Below, one piece after another: positions 25,606 through 38,644 of a stretch of DNA of 64,000 nucleotides. Origin of the DNA: Taenia hydatigena. Its lineage: Eukaryota; Platyhelminthes; Cestoda; Cyclophyllidea; Taeniidae. The stretch is taken from contig JADWOT020000007.1 of assembly GCA_036345935.2 (NCBI GenBank), positions 11,328,099 through 11,392,098 of the forward strand, read 5' to 3'. Position 1 is the stretch's first letter, and each line of letters begins with the position of its first letter. Under the pieces are notes generated by a model. That model saw only the letters and a list, made by a program, of their open reading frames with translations. It did not search any database and was not told the DNA's origin. A program made the translations under genes and the position numbers.

Positions 25606-28600
25606 TTGCTGTGTCCCACCTACCAGCAATCAGCATGCGCAACCCGGTAACAGTAGCTTCATGATACAGTAAAACAAGCACTTTAATAATACCTTTAGCG
25701 TAATTCTTACAATTCGTGAATGCACGTCAAATCCCCACCATTCTCGTGAGATTACTTGAGGCACGGACAATTTTGTTGATAGTTATGGACGATCCTCGAA
25801 CGAAAGCACTGTTAGTGGTCTATGGGTCTTCCAAATGGACCCCTGGCATTTGCCTGCGTTTAACACCTTTAAAAATCAGACGCGATGGGCTGTAGAGAGT
25901 TCTAAATAATAACAATTTTTATTATAAGACATCGTTTTACTTCAAGGGAGAAACGCAAAATGGTCTTGTGTTTTCAAGATAGCCTTCTTCCACGCATTAA
26001 TCTAAATGAGTTAGATCTTAAGGACTTGTAAGACTGGACTTCTGTGGAATAGACTATACAAGCATGAAATCGCGTTATCTATCCTAGCCTCCAGTGCCTC
26101 AATTCAGTACCTTCTCTTATGTAGTCATGGCAACCGCGTATTCATAGACAACCTAGCTTACTGTTTACCAGCAGGACACGCATTCGCAATGCTTCGATTA
26201 TTCTGTCGGAGTGTTATTATTACCCAAAGGTATGCGTGCGAAGTCTTCTGTTTCATAATCACACCAAGTTTGCTATGGCACGATGGGGTGTGAAGGTCCA
26301 ATTTGGGCATCGAATAAAGAGGCTAACCGAAAATAGGAATCTGATTCGACAAATAGCCTTGCTAATCATTTTGGCATTCTGCAGGCCCACGGATCGATAA
26401 TTATGTCAAAATTTTTAGGAATAACTTTGACATTCAGTGCACATTTTCCCCATGTGAACCTCATTATCACCTGGCAATTGGACTAGAAGGGTGCAGACTG
26501 ACTAACAACTTGCACAGTAGCCATCATTTCTAGATATTAGAAAATATTTGCCGCCAGCATTTGTGCATCAAGGCTTAAATTGGTGCGTTAAAATGCCTCG
26601 GAATAATCTTAATGCCCTTCAATCACTACTCGGGTTAAATGGATGATTCATGCTGTCTTAACCGTTGGAATCGAGAATGCTCCAGGAAATATTTTAACAA
26701 CTGCAGTTGAAAGAAAAATGCTGTCTCACCTAACAGGCAAAATAAAATCCTGAATTAGAGCTATCACGCGTAAGGTCTAAACACGTCGACCCATTTAGTC
26801 GGCGTCGTGAGTTACGTATCACACTCCATGTGTATGTAGCTCCCATGCGTAGCTAAAGAGGATTACTGCTTTGTGTTGCGTGAACTTTTAGGAGAACAAA
26901 TGCACCACCTCATCCACTTTCTTTTGGCCTCCGAAGCTATGATTCCTGCAGATCAGCAGGAATAGCCTCCGCCGTGAGCTAGTACTGATGAACCACCAGT
27001 TTTGTTGCATGTGGAATGCAGTTCTTGGCAAACATTCCTTTTGCCAGTTGAGTCCTGTCCTCACAAGCGTGTTATTTACCAATCATGCTTGACCAAGCGT
27101 AAAGAACTGCAATAGCAACTTTTATGCTCTATCCAGGACCCTTACCATTCTATTGTTGGGTTGGCTACTTTAGTCGCCGTTATTGTGCAACTTTGATGCC
27201 ATTATAAAACCAGGCCATATATAGTCGATGCGGCCACTTATAAACAATGCAATTATGATTTTTGCCTCATAAGACTAAACGCATTCAAATGCGAACCGAA
27301 TGGCGCAGTAGGCAATTCATTTTGATTTCGCTCTTGCAGACTTTACACATTTTGGTGTGCTTCATGAATGCAAATTGTATTCCTCCGCAATCGGTTAACG
27401 CTACCACCAACCTAGCAACTGCTCTGCAACTGATGTGCCACCTGGTGTTCAAAATTAGCAGCAACCGGTTAAATTAAATAAGACGGTAGGACCCGCAGCC
27501 TCCAAAGGACCTTTCTGGTGCAAAATCAATCCAGTTTAATCTTATCAGGGAATACCACTTTCACGGGCATCACTTTAAATCCAGAAATGTAATTCATGAG
27601 TTGAATCTAACGGTTCTCCTCGTGTGCTAAATTCTATTTGTGCCATGAGTTAGTCCCACCATATTTTACTGAACGTTTTAGTATCTGTGCATAGGAGATC
27701 AAAATATACTTGAAAATCTTGTCTAAGGTGCAAAGCAGCATGTTGAAATAGATGCTTAACTAGGATTCTGTGGAAAAGAGCTAAGGAATCCCTTTGATGG
27801 GACTTAGCAGGCATCAGTTGCCATGATTTTTGGATGACACACATGTCTCGAGAACCAAATGCCTTCTACTATGTACAATTATTTCACCCACAAGAACTAT
27901 TATTGGCCAGTGCAACGGCATGAAATATTATCTTTGGAAACATCCAAAGTTGACCCACACTAAGGTCAATTTTAACGCGCCCGTAGGGTGTTGCCTTTCA
28001 CCCCTTGCACATGTAGGGCATCAGTTCTTAATACCAGTTCTGTGATTTATTCTATCTCCGTGGGGTAACACCAAGATTAAAACGGGATTAAATGATTCTA
28101 TCGAAATGCGCTAATAATCAGATTCTTGTGCATTACTGTGCGTATTGCAAATCAAGGAGATGAGCAAAGCTTTACTGAACACCACAGGGGGAGATCAGTC
28201 TATAATTCCTCAAGTGTTCAAGCAGAACAAGTGGTTCCAATGGAGAAAGTAGCGAATTTCTCGAGATACTTGAGGCCGCAGACCAGGATGACTTACATGA
28301 GTTACGAAATTTAATATCTCTTTCCAGTGTTCGGAAAAGTAATAAAGCGTGCAGTCGTTTGTGCCATTTTTTATCTTGGTATAGAACATATGAGAATGCC
28401 TGTCTAAGGAAAGATTATTGTGACAATCACAGCTATCCTCTTGCCCGTCTTGGAGGGACCTGATTCTGCAACCCAACGTACGTCCCATTTTTACCGTTTG
28501 AGAATCAAGGGTGCATTATAAGTGCTTAATCTCATTGCATCAACAAATGCTCCATTTATATAGCTCATTACTATAAAATGACCTCATGCAAGAGCATGTC

Positions 28601-28890
28601 TTCGATCGGGCACAAAGACGAAATTCGCATGATAATTAGAGAAAAGAAATCATCATAAACAACAATGCTTCTATTTGCTTTTTCCTGTCAGACAGAGAAG
28701 CGGTCAAATCCTAAAACGATTCTAAGCTTTGAGGTGACGCTAGGCTTAAACGTAGCAATCGCGTTCAATATCGAGCAGGCAGATAGAAATTTCTTGCTTG
28801 CATTACATTCTCGATTTCTTTAGAACCATTCACTTCTGTACGGTGACTGTCAACTTCAACTTACAAGTAGGTTTTTAAGATAGAGTACAA
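25606..28890. other. no supported gene
   Basis: Short frames only. A hairpin GGGTG-TTGCCTTT-CACCC at 27986-28003 resembles a U5 loop but lacks the rest of U5. Confidence 0.5.
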
Positions 28891-29280
28891 ATGAATGGCT
28901 TTAACGTCAAAGAAACGAGCCTAAGTTATAAAAGTGCACAAACAGATCACCCGAAGTTATCACAATGTGCGGGCACAAGAACAGGCGGTGCATCAACACC
29001 ACGAAGCAAAATGCAATTGTATAAATTCGAGATACTTAGACAATTTACTAATTTATCTGAGGAGATTCAACGCAGTTGAGAAGGAACTCGCGAAAACTTA
29101 TTGATGAAGGCGAGTAAGCAAAAGATTTCTAAGGAGAAGATCATAGAGATGGTGGATAAACTCGTAAAGGCAGCCAAAGAAATTAATCCAAAACTAGGGA
29201 AGTGCTTTGAGGAATGCAAGAGAGACGTACTAGAGGATTCTGATGATAGTCCTGAAAGCGATACCCCCTGGCAGGGATGA
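28891..29280 (+). pseudogene. charged coding segment with one internal TGA
   Basis: From ATG 28891 the frame runs 129 codons to TGA 29278-29280 and is broken once by TGA at 29077-29079. Before the break it reads KMQLYKFEILRQFTNLSEEI; after it, KEKIIEMVDKLVKAAKEINP, then LGKCFEECKRD and an acidic tail ending SDDSPESDTPWQG. The composition is that of a helical, possibly coiled-coil, protein and the strand is purine-rich. The break could be a true pseudogene mutation. Alternatively, an exon may start just after it (CAGTTGAG precedes AAGGAACTC). There is no poly(A) signal close by and no recognised family. Confidence 0.35.
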
Positions 29281-32200
29281 GAGAACCTAGACAGGGCTGC
29301 ATTTCCGAAAAGGGTGACCGCGATGACTCTCTCTCATGGTTTGACACCTTTCTCTTCTCCTAAGCAGCTTCTCTTTTCCACATGGTAAATGCGTGCTTGA
29401 GAGTTACAAGGATTTTTGAGTCTTTGCTTATTCAGCCGTTAAGCTTATTCCCGCATATCTTTACGTATGTATGTAATTCTTAATATATTCTCACTGCACA
29501 CATCTCAAGCATCATTTGCCTCTGCTTCGTTCTTCTTAACTTTGGCTCTACCCCCTATCAGCTTCCATCATTCTTTACTTAAGCTTTTGCATTCGTCGTT
29601 GCTTGTTGATTCTGAATGAATTAATTGTACTGGTGTCCGGTTAGTGTATCGTGGGTTTGTGGTGAGTGGCAAGTGCTTATTAATGGTAGATAGTTCATTG
29701 AATGTCCATGTTGCATGCACAGATTTGTTGCGATGCACGTTCTAACTTGGGATCATTGTGAGATCGTCAACACCTCTCAATATTGTTTGCTAGTAGTATC
29801 GCACTTGTGAAAGGCCACTGCTTGTGTGTGTAGGTGAGAAAAAAGCAATGGCTATACACTCTACTCGGTCTTCATGGTCATTAAGGGCTAGCCTCATGGC
29901 TAAGGCAAAGTTCAAAGGCCACTCAACTTACCACCCCGTTTCAGCTGTTCAGAAGGGTGCTTAGATTCTCCATCGCTGGAAAGGCAATAGATCCGGATTC
30001 AGGGTAGGCACGAGCGAGAGAAAGTAGAGTACTCGATTAAGGAGATGATTCGATGGTAGGAGATGGGGGGACGAGCGTTCGCTCAGTATATTCAGCTGCC
30101 TGGATCCCTTCTGATGGCAATTTCGCCCTATGCATACTTATCATGTGCTCATCCACCTCACTCGATGATCTGAATGTAAACAGACACTGTGGACACGGAG
30201 CCAGAGTGTTACTCGTCTCTGGTTGGTCGGCTTCCGTGCCTTCCTGTTGTTGTTGTTGCTGCTGCTGGTGTTGCTGTTTAATGAGACCCTCTGTTAGAGA
30301 ATGAGAAGATGAAAAGCTTTAGATTGCCAATCAATTAGTCTGCGGGGTCGGGTAAAATAATAGACCGTGATTCACTGGGTGAGTTCTGTTCTGCTAATCA
30401 GCTAGGAAAAAACGACGCAGCCTTCGAATGGACCAAAGAAACACACATTTGTGGATTGCTTACAGAGGACGGGTGTAAGGTGAGAACGAGAAGGCTTCGG
30501 TCATGGGGTCACCTTGGGCCAAACGTTCACAAACGGTCACACACCAGGGCTGGGTCTGACACTAGGAGAAAGGGATGTTCTTCTCACAAAGTGATTTAAA
30601 TTATACAGACCGAGGAAAGCCTCTTTTTAATCTATACCTGCACACATTTTAATTCGTAGCCGCCAATTTTCGTTGATGTGGTGAAAACTAGTAGCTTCTA
30701 GCGGTTATCAATCGAATGTCTTGGCGTTTACACAAAATCAGGAATATTAATTTAGGTCTGAATTAAGGATTGACCTTGTCTCTTTTATGCAGTCAATTCG
30801 AATCAAGAGACCAAAGGTTGTAATTGGTAATCTTAAGCACGGCAGGCTTACACGGCATGATAACAGTTCTGACACGTGTTCAAAGACTCTTCACTACATT
30901 GCGTGTGACAGTATGTTGTTACCGGTTGGAAAGAGATTGAATGTAAGTTACGTGGGGTGTGGGAGGATTGTTCAATTGTTCTGGCTGCTTGGACAACTGA
31001 CCGATGAGAAAATAGTGTGGCTAAAAAGGAGACGCGGAAGAGAACTAGTTGTCATTAGCAGAAACAAAGAATTACATGACGTCGCATTGTATCCTAGGGC
31101 TGTGATTAATTTCGTTAAGTTCATCATTTTCGGCTCCGAAGCGACTTGTCATTTCGTTACATTTTGAGACCTTACAATCTAGAACGCATTGTGGAGGAAA
31201 GTGTGACTGGTCACAAACCTTGTGGCTTCTGCGATTACCTCCGCCACCGAAATTTGTGATCGGAATGACGTTAATTGCCACACTCTCTGCGCTAGTTTAA
31301 CACGGCTTTAAAGTAATATTGTAATTACTTAAATCGTCCCAATCGTGTCGGTAGCCATTTAATCGCTTCCGATTTCTCGCCTTTCGGCTCAGCAGCAGCA
31401 TTGGGGATCGATTAATGTCAGACATCAGTTGCAAGTACTGATCAGAAAATATTTTAGAGGCAGTTTGCTTTAAGAAAAAAACAGCATAAGGAGTTGACTT
31501 TCGCAAATAGTGAACTTTGTGTTGCCTTTAGCTCCCTCTAAAGCATCCAAGGTTCCCTATCGTCGCATTCATTCTGAAATTTTTCGAGCTCTTTCTATTA
31601 GACGCGGAGTTCCACACCATTTGAATAAAGTAATGTGTAAAAAGCAGGCGCATATTTGTTTAGAGTTAATATTTAAAATTTATAAGAGCAACTTAATTGC
31701 CATTATAATTTCTAGTATTCAAATCAGAACAAATGCTTAATTATGGATGCTAATTCGTTAAACAACAATGTAAACAAAAATTTTAAATAAAGAAAAGTAA
31801 AACAATAAGATGCTTGTCAATATGGCTTCCTGACGCACCCTTCAAGACAAAAGGAGAGATAGTTGTAATACTTCGTTTGTTCGGACTGCCGGTTTCGGTC
31901 TCAGTGACAGAGGTGGCCATATTACTTGACCTGGGTGGACTGGACTCCGGGTCATGCCAATAGCTCTACCCCTCTGTATATTGAATACATATTGTGCTTT
32001 CCTTTGCCTTTAAGAAGGTCTCAGGATGCTACAACAATAGCCAGGCTGAATATCTGCATTTGGCTTAGAGAAAAGGATTGGGGCTTTTGACGTTGAGTTC
32101 AAGCCATTAAGTCAATACAAATCGGTCAACCATGTGCGCGTTACCTAAATCGAGACTTAACTAACCGCCCGCGTTGGTCATCGCAACGTATCCAGAAGTG

Positions 32201-32304
32201 AATTAGAGGCACCCACTAGCGATTTGATCCGGTTGTCAAATGTTATGCCGCTGAAGAGACAGCTTACCAAACAGCCACCTACGTAGCATAGTGCTTCAAT
32301 TGAT
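29281..32304. other. no supported gene; short triplet repeat
   Basis: A GTT/GCT triplet run occurs at 30244-30278 (Cys or Leu codons, depending on frame). The plus-strand frame at 30787-31167 (126 codons) has no recognisable domain and is within chance expectation for the window. Confidence 0.5.
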
Positions 32305-32518
32305 TTAGAAATTCATCCGATTTGGAATTGGGTTCAGAAACGTAGGATTTCGCTGACGATTACGCGCGTCTACAGATAGACGCTGGAATGTATAGCTAAA
32401 GTCGGGTTCGCGGAACGGAGCATGGGGTCTAATATGGTTCAATAGGGATTGGGTCTCGCCCACATTCACATTATCGATGTCTTCATGCAGGCGTGGTAAG
32501 GAAACTCGATAGCACAAT
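32305..32518 (-). CDS. candidate exon, unknown protein
   Basis: The minus strand has an AG acceptor (GTAATACAG) ending at 32519, then an open frame to TAA at 32305. It includes LPRLHEDIDNVNVGETQSLL, NHIRPHAPFREPDFSYTFQR and ending NPIPNRMNF. Codons such as CGC, GAC, AGC and CTG make it look more protein-like than its surroundings. There is no poly(A) signal in the next 75 bp and no family that I recognise. If real it is a last coding exon; the rest of the gene would lie at higher coordinates. Confidence 0.3.
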
Positions 32519-33530
32519 CTGTATTACGTTTTAAGGCTAGTATCATCTCGGTTGTTAATAGCCTGCAGGCAGAATATGAATGTTGGATAGCTCTTGAGGG
32601 TAGACGACGTCGTTTGCAGTCACTATGTTGTGGGTCGTCAGTGGTCACTTATTTGTAACATATGCACTCCTTCCGCCTTAACAGTAGAAATCAGGATGGA
32701 TAATATTCAAGATGGATTTCGCTTTTCGCTACCACCAGTGTAGTGTCCCTGCACGTTTTCGAAGGGGTCAGAAGACAATGCTGGGACGGACAGGTAAGGC
32801 TGCATTTACAGCCTCGTGCAGCAGAAGAAACCTAATTGTTTTGAAGCAGACAGACGTATGGCACCTAGCTCTTTTTATATCTCTGCTACCTCTAATTAAT
32901 CCCAAAGCATTAAATATGCTACAATAGACCTAGACTGTTCGGCCTTGGAGTAGCCAGGAAAGGAAGGGAAGTTAGCAAGGTCGGCGCCATAATCATTAAA
33001 TTAATGCATTTTTCTATCTTTTTGCAACAATAAGTGCATAAAAATGCAGCATTAAACATGTTCTAAACATGATGGGTGAATATAAAGAGCAATAATTTAC
33101 AATTTTGTGAGCGGCATGTTATCTGTTTATCAACTTTGCCTAGTTCTTTATACCTTTTCAACAAACAGGACGATTTGATTGACGCAAGTTGATGGATTGC
33201 GGACATTCTATACTACTCGTCTATTGCAAGCTTTTCCTTGCTTGCCCAATTTTAGGCCCGATGATATATTCAAAAGTACATAGCCTTCTCTTCTTTACCA
33301 CCACTGTCCAGTGCTGCATTTCAACATTCTCAGCAAAACACCATCACAAACCAGGGTCTAACTAAGTGGTTAGTTAAGATCCCACATATCTATACAGTGC
33401 TCGACCACGGTTTTGTCAATTCAATGCTAAATTTTATATAATTCTCTTTTATGGGTTGTTCATTGTTAAGCAAAACGCAACCGCTTGTTTGGACAGCATA
33501 AAACACAAAAGTGGCTAAATAAAATTATAG
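32519..33530. other. no supported gene
   Basis: Only short frames and A/T-rich sequence; no repeat partner seen. Confidence 0.5.
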
Positions 33531-34053
33531 GAAACCGGGCGAAGTTCCTTAGACAGATTACCGAAGCCCATTGTCAAGAATCTTTCTTTGTAGCAATGCT
33601 CTTCCTCATCCCTCCTTTAAAAAGATGAAAGGAAACAAAGTGACCTGGTCGAGCCTTCATGCAGATCCATCTTTGTCCTTCTGTAGTTAGTGATGTGATG
33701 GTAAAGGGTGAGATGGTGAGAAAGTGAGGAAAATTGTAATGGATAGGACCGCAGACAACATCGAGGTGTGTAATCGCATTGATGATCCTTTGATGAGACT
33801 TCGAATGGTCCCGGTAGGGCAAGCACACCAGATTTTTATTTCCATCTCCAACCCTGCAAAAGTCGCCTGATTGAAGTTATTAGTTCGGGGTTGAATTTGT
33901 GCAATTTTAGCACCGCAGGATGTGCTGTCAGTGTGATACGCGTGACCGTGAGCATATTACTTGAAAGGGTATGCTTAAGGCGAAATCTCTACCTCTTCAC
34001 ATGTTTGCAGATTGCGTCAACTGGGCGACCAAACCTAACTATAGCGCTTTTAT
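33531..34053 (-). repeat. R2 dispersed repeat, copy F
   Basis: Inverted copy of 15585-16053 (see copy E for landmarks). It keeps a longer open stretch than E on the minus strand, DGNKNLVCLPYRDHSKSHQR, then IINAITHLDVVCGP and RWICMKARPGHFVSFHLF, ending at TGA at about 33574. A neighbouring frame is also open, so this cannot be called a gene. Confidence 0.7.
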
Positions 34054-36415
34054 AGAATACCTAAGGGTAAAAATCTTCTTGCTACGGCTTACTTTATTCT
34101 TCTGTCGGCCCAGGATGGTGGGGGACTTTGGGGCATGCCGAGGTTGACAATGGCTAAAGGAGACTAATTTTTATGTCACACGGATAAAAGGTCTTAATTC
34201 CTCGTAAATTCTTGTCCCCATATTGACCGCACTCTTTTAAATTACTAGCGATAATTGTGCAGTTTATGATTTTGTAGTCTCGGTTCAGAGTACTTTATTA
34301 AGCTGACCTTTGCATAAAATCCATTGCTTAGCGCATTTTTCAACCAAAGATTTCTTGACATTAAGCGCCGTGGTTCAATTCTTCACTTTAAGAACTGAGC
34401 CAGTGCATAGAATTTCGAAAAACTCGTGAGTTTGCTTTGCACTACTTCCAGCAATCCCACCCATGTGCTTAGCTTTTATACACACGTGAATTCGGTGTTT
34501 TTAAGATCCAGCTGATGAACGCATTCCATAATGGCCCTTCTGTGAATTCATCCTCGACCATGAGATCAGCAAAATGAAAGGTGCACATCGCAATGAACAC
34601 AGTTTCTTTAACATCTCTAGCTCTGCATATATTAGCTAGCGACTTTATCAAATTTTTAGCACACACTCGATTCCAGGTGTTGAAGCAGATCCTTGATAAG
34701 AACGGGTATAGTGGTAATGAAATATCATCAATTTCTTGTCTGCTCTTCACTTAGGATGGTTGGGATGGGATGAAACAAGTTGATTTTGGGAGGCCTTAAA
34801 GCAGCGGCAATCTAAGCTAGTCTTGATGATAGGCAGCTTTGTACCGATATTTATGAGTGGTCAGCTTCTAAAAATATCTGTGCTTTTTGCTTCGAGCTGA
34901 GAAGGCCAATCATTTCGATCGCTGTAGAAAATCCTTTGCCTGGGCGAAAGAACTGAGATCTGCCGTAGCTACAGAGTTATCGCGTTTGAAGTTAGTAAAC
35001 GGGGAAAACATTGTCGGGCAAATTATTAATGTCAAACTGCGGCTATGGTTCCTCCAAAGAGGGAGTTCTTCAAAAAGCCTTTTGTGCGTGCCTAACAGTC
35101 GCCTTACGCTATTTAAAACTTGATCAATTCTAGTCAAATCATTTGTCTTTAACTTCGCCCTTACAAATGTAGAAACACGCAAAAAGGCTAAACATTAAAA
35201 CTGCTTTTAATGAATATTTTGGTTGTTCAAAGATTAGCATTGGAAGTTCCTTTAATCATAAACTGACTTCCAGTTGCGTGCAGTACGCAAAATTTGTAAG
35301 CCTAGAAAGAGAGCTTTTTGCCTCCAAGTCTCGGTTGTGAAGCATAATCGGCCAAGGTGGAGGGGTGTGAGGGCAAATGATTCCACTTGCAAATTCTCAA
35401 CTGAAATAATTTGCGTTTGATTGGTTAACCTTCGTAGCTCCACAGTTGACCATGCGGCATGCTTCATGCAGCAAGTGGTATTCATCGATTCTGGACGTGT
35501 CATGGCGAAAGAATTCAATCTAAACAACACGAGACATGCTACGCGTCACAGCACTCGACGCTGCCATGCATACCACAATTCGATTTCATCCTTATTACAA
35601 ATTACTTGCTTTTGTTAGACCTAGCAGTCTCTGCTCTTTGTGATCTCTACTATCCCTTCCCTTTTGTTTTTGGGAGTTAAATAAAAATATGGGCAACAGT
35701 TTTAAGTTCTAACAATTAAGGCTGTCGTATCAAAATTACTGGGGCTTACTTTCGCTCTGCAGGAAGATAGCTAGCCTTTTGACTTTTTTGAAAAAATTCT
35801 CAATTTCCACTAAGTTAATCAATAATTTTTCATGCGAGAGGACGTAGGTGGCGATGTTCAAAAATATAATGAAAAACCTATCCATGGCTCATTACATTTA
35901 AGGCAGAATATTTCTAAGTACAGCTTCAACAGGCAAGCTTACACGTCACACAAATACTGGTGCTTTCAACAGCTTGCTGGAAATTCCTCCATCATTTTCA
36001 CAACCTAACTCGCCTTCGCCTCACACACAAACCTGCGTGCACATGCACACTGCCAAGGGCAAAACGTAAGAGAATGTTCGACTTCTATCCCACTTCCTCT
36101 CGTAGTCGTCATCTCCCGCAAAAAAGACCTTGATCACTCTATTTCCCGCTACAAGCCGACTCGAGTATAATCCTTTTGAAAGTGGCACCCACTGAGATCC
36201 ATGAGAAGCATCCAAAGAATCGACGAGCAGATCAAAATCAACCACAAAATAATAATCGACATGCACTTCAAAAATAACTGATGAAAAATCAAAAAGAGAA
36301 GCCATGCAGCACCTCGAAAAATGCCAAGCCTGTCAATAACCGCAAGTAAAATTTTTTGCTTGATACTGATTACAATGTCAGCAATTATACATTTAACCGC
36401 TTAACAGGAACACTT
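34054..36415. other. no supported gene
   Basis: Three minus-strand frames of 90-93 codons follow one another (35530-35252, 35182-34910, 34750-34469). They are not joined by convincing splice sites and have no recognised domain. The number of such frames is what chance predicts. Confidence 0.45.
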
Positions 36416-36845
36416 AGCTCAACAGTGGGGATTGGAGGCGATAATACTTTGCTTGGTTCTAATTAAAACGACAATCGTCGTAAAGTAATCTTCCAGCGGT
36501 GAAGCCTATTGCAGCAGTAGTGATAAGAAGACGACATGAAGGCCTCACGCTGTCACCACACATGTGCATCTTGACTTCAGGCATCCACTACTTATTTTAT
36601 TTAGCCCAATGGCAGATGTTGGATGCGGCGCTGCGTTGCGTGCTTCCACATGACACGTCAATCATCTTCAACAACCGGTATCTACCGCACAATGAGGCTT
36701 ATTGTGGCAGTGATGGTGATGAGAAGACGACGAAGGAAGGCCTCACACCACTGCCACCGCACATGCGCACCTTTGCGGGAGGCGTTTACTAATCGCATAT
36801 AGCTCAACAGCCGAGATTGGAAGCAGCGCTGTATCACGCGGTTTA
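36416..36845. repeat. tandem repeat, period about 190 bp, 2.2 copies
   Basis: The word AGCTCAACAG...GATTGGA-G-G-CG recurs at 36416, 36603 and 36801, spaced 187 and 198 bp. GAAGCCTATTGCAGCAGTAGTGA also recurs as GAGGCTTATTGTGGCAGTGATGG, followed each time by a GAAGACGAC...GAAGGCCTCAC...CACCACACATG-type block. An open frame runs through both units (36499-36792, plus), but the unit length varies by 11 bp, which would shift the frame. It is more likely a short satellite than a coding repeat. Confidence 0.7.
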
Positions 36846-38594
36846 ACTTTAAATGGTGTTTGTCATCCTTTTTCCTCTTAACAGTAGTAGCAATTACGTA
36901 ACAAGCAAGCAGCTCTTCTCAAAACAGGTTCTTTGCACAAATTTCAGCGCAACTATAGGGATGACGGTACCAAAGGTTTGTGTTGGGAAGATTTTTTAAA
37001 TTCACTGCAGTGTCTTCTTTGCCATAAGTCCCACGCCCCTGACATTCTTACAAATCATTTTCAGTCTTTTTTCCCGACTGTCATTGTTTGCAATTACAGC
37101 AGCTAGTTTTCACAACTTCATCATCGAATTCACTAGGGTCACCTTGTCTTCTCAGACCGCATTTTTGTAGAGCACTTCAGAGGATATTTTTTTCTTTCCA
37201 TTCTCAGTGCGCCTTTGCCTTAGTCAAAAGTACGATGCTTGGCTGAGTAGAGTTTCATTGCTATCATTTTTCGTAGATTCACTTCTCTGACTTTCTTTTG
37301 CCATTTCCCAAAATTGGTCACGCAGATTGATGAAGGACTGATCACATGCAAGCCGATCGATGCAGCATCACGATGGATCAGGTGAATGGACATTCCCTGA
37401 GATCCCCTCCAATGCTATCGCACGTTGTGTGGGTCAGATAACAATGGCCAAGATGGCTTGTGCCCATAGTTATGGTGCCTGCATCAGCTTGGATAGGTGG
37501 TTCTCTTCTTAAAATATGCTTGAGTATCCAGTGCGTAACTGCAGATTTCGGTTCTATTCACAAATTTTTCCGTGAATACTGACGTATTCAATGGAGCAGT
37601 AGCACGTTGTTTGGTTCTCACTGCCGTAATTTTAAAAATAATTGGCCGTAGACATTGATACCATGACACTGGTCATAAATGGCGAGAAGTCCCTTTTTAT
37701 TTCCATTCTTGAATGCGCGATTAGCTGGTTGAATTGGTCAATGCATTATATTAGATATTTTTGGTAGTAATAAATGTAGCAGACACTAATCTCTACCCGA
37801 TGCCGTTGGACACTTAGCTACCGCCGTATCAGAGCATGACACTGCTGACCCCTAGTCTCCCTTATCCGGCACTTTCCAACACCGCTCCGAGATTCGTCTG
37901 AAGAACGACTCCTTAACTATCCCCACCGCATCCTGCTACGTAACCCTTCTCATAGTTGCTGTTCCATTTCAGCCCCATTACCTGACCGAATGGAGTGGTT
38001 TCGCCAATGTCTGTATCAGCTCACAAAAAGGCTACTAAAACGCTGATTTTACTAGTAAATACCTTACTAGGAGAATAAATAATTCCCAGTAATCGCCCGA
38101 AGATGGCCAATGCCATCACCACAAGGGGATGTTTAGCTCTCTCTAACGCCTCTCAAGTCTACTGAGAAAGTCTCATTGGTGTGGAAATCTCCATTCCAGG
38201 GAGTTATTTGGCAAGCTTGTTAAAGGTGCTTCACTAAAGGGCAATCCGGTTTGCATGGATTCTGCAACTTTTGCAAGGATTCACTTAGACTATATATGCC
38301 GCATCGTTCCAACCATCTGGCGGGACTTCTAACGTTAAATTTTAACAAGGCGTGATATTGTATGAGATATCTAGCAGACTCTTCTTGAAAGAATACGTAG
38401 AATCCGTTGACTATGCATAGAAGTTGCAGGGTCAGACGATTTCTCTTAATATCCCTTTGGAACCCAAAAACATTCCACTTGACATTTTGTCTTAGTAAAG
38501 GCAGTAATACATTTATTAGCTTCTGACAAATATTGTAAGGAACGGGGTGCCTTCAGACAGTTGACTGTGGCGCAGATCACCATCTACACGGGCA
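36846..38594. other. no supported gene
   Basis: No gene, RNA or repeat partner recognised. Probable 3' flank of the minus-strand candidate gene to the right. Confidence 0.5.
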
Positions 38595-38600
38595 TTTATT
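38595..38600 (-). terminator. AATAAA polyadenylation signal
   Basis: AATAAA on the minus strand, 44 bp beyond the stop codon of the candidate gene at 38645-39509, at a normal distance for its 3' end. Confidence 0.4.
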
Positions 38601-38644
38601 CTGTGCTTAGAAGAACCATACTCACAAAACCTGATTTCGGAATA

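Noticed and set aside
27986..28003. Hairpin GGGTG-TTGCCTTT-CACCC resembling U5 snRNA loop 1
   Set aside because: The rest of U5 (5' stem, Sm site, 3' hairpin) is absent and the loop is in the wrong register.
35252..35530. 92-codon minus frame followed by two more on the same strand
   Set aside because: No GT-AG joins in compatible phase and no family; consistent with chance.
37393..37412. TCCCTGAGATCC, a miR-125-like seed 4 kb from the let-7-like hairpin
   Set aside because: It folds only into a short local hairpin with upstream sequence (loop GGAC), not a microRNA precursor.
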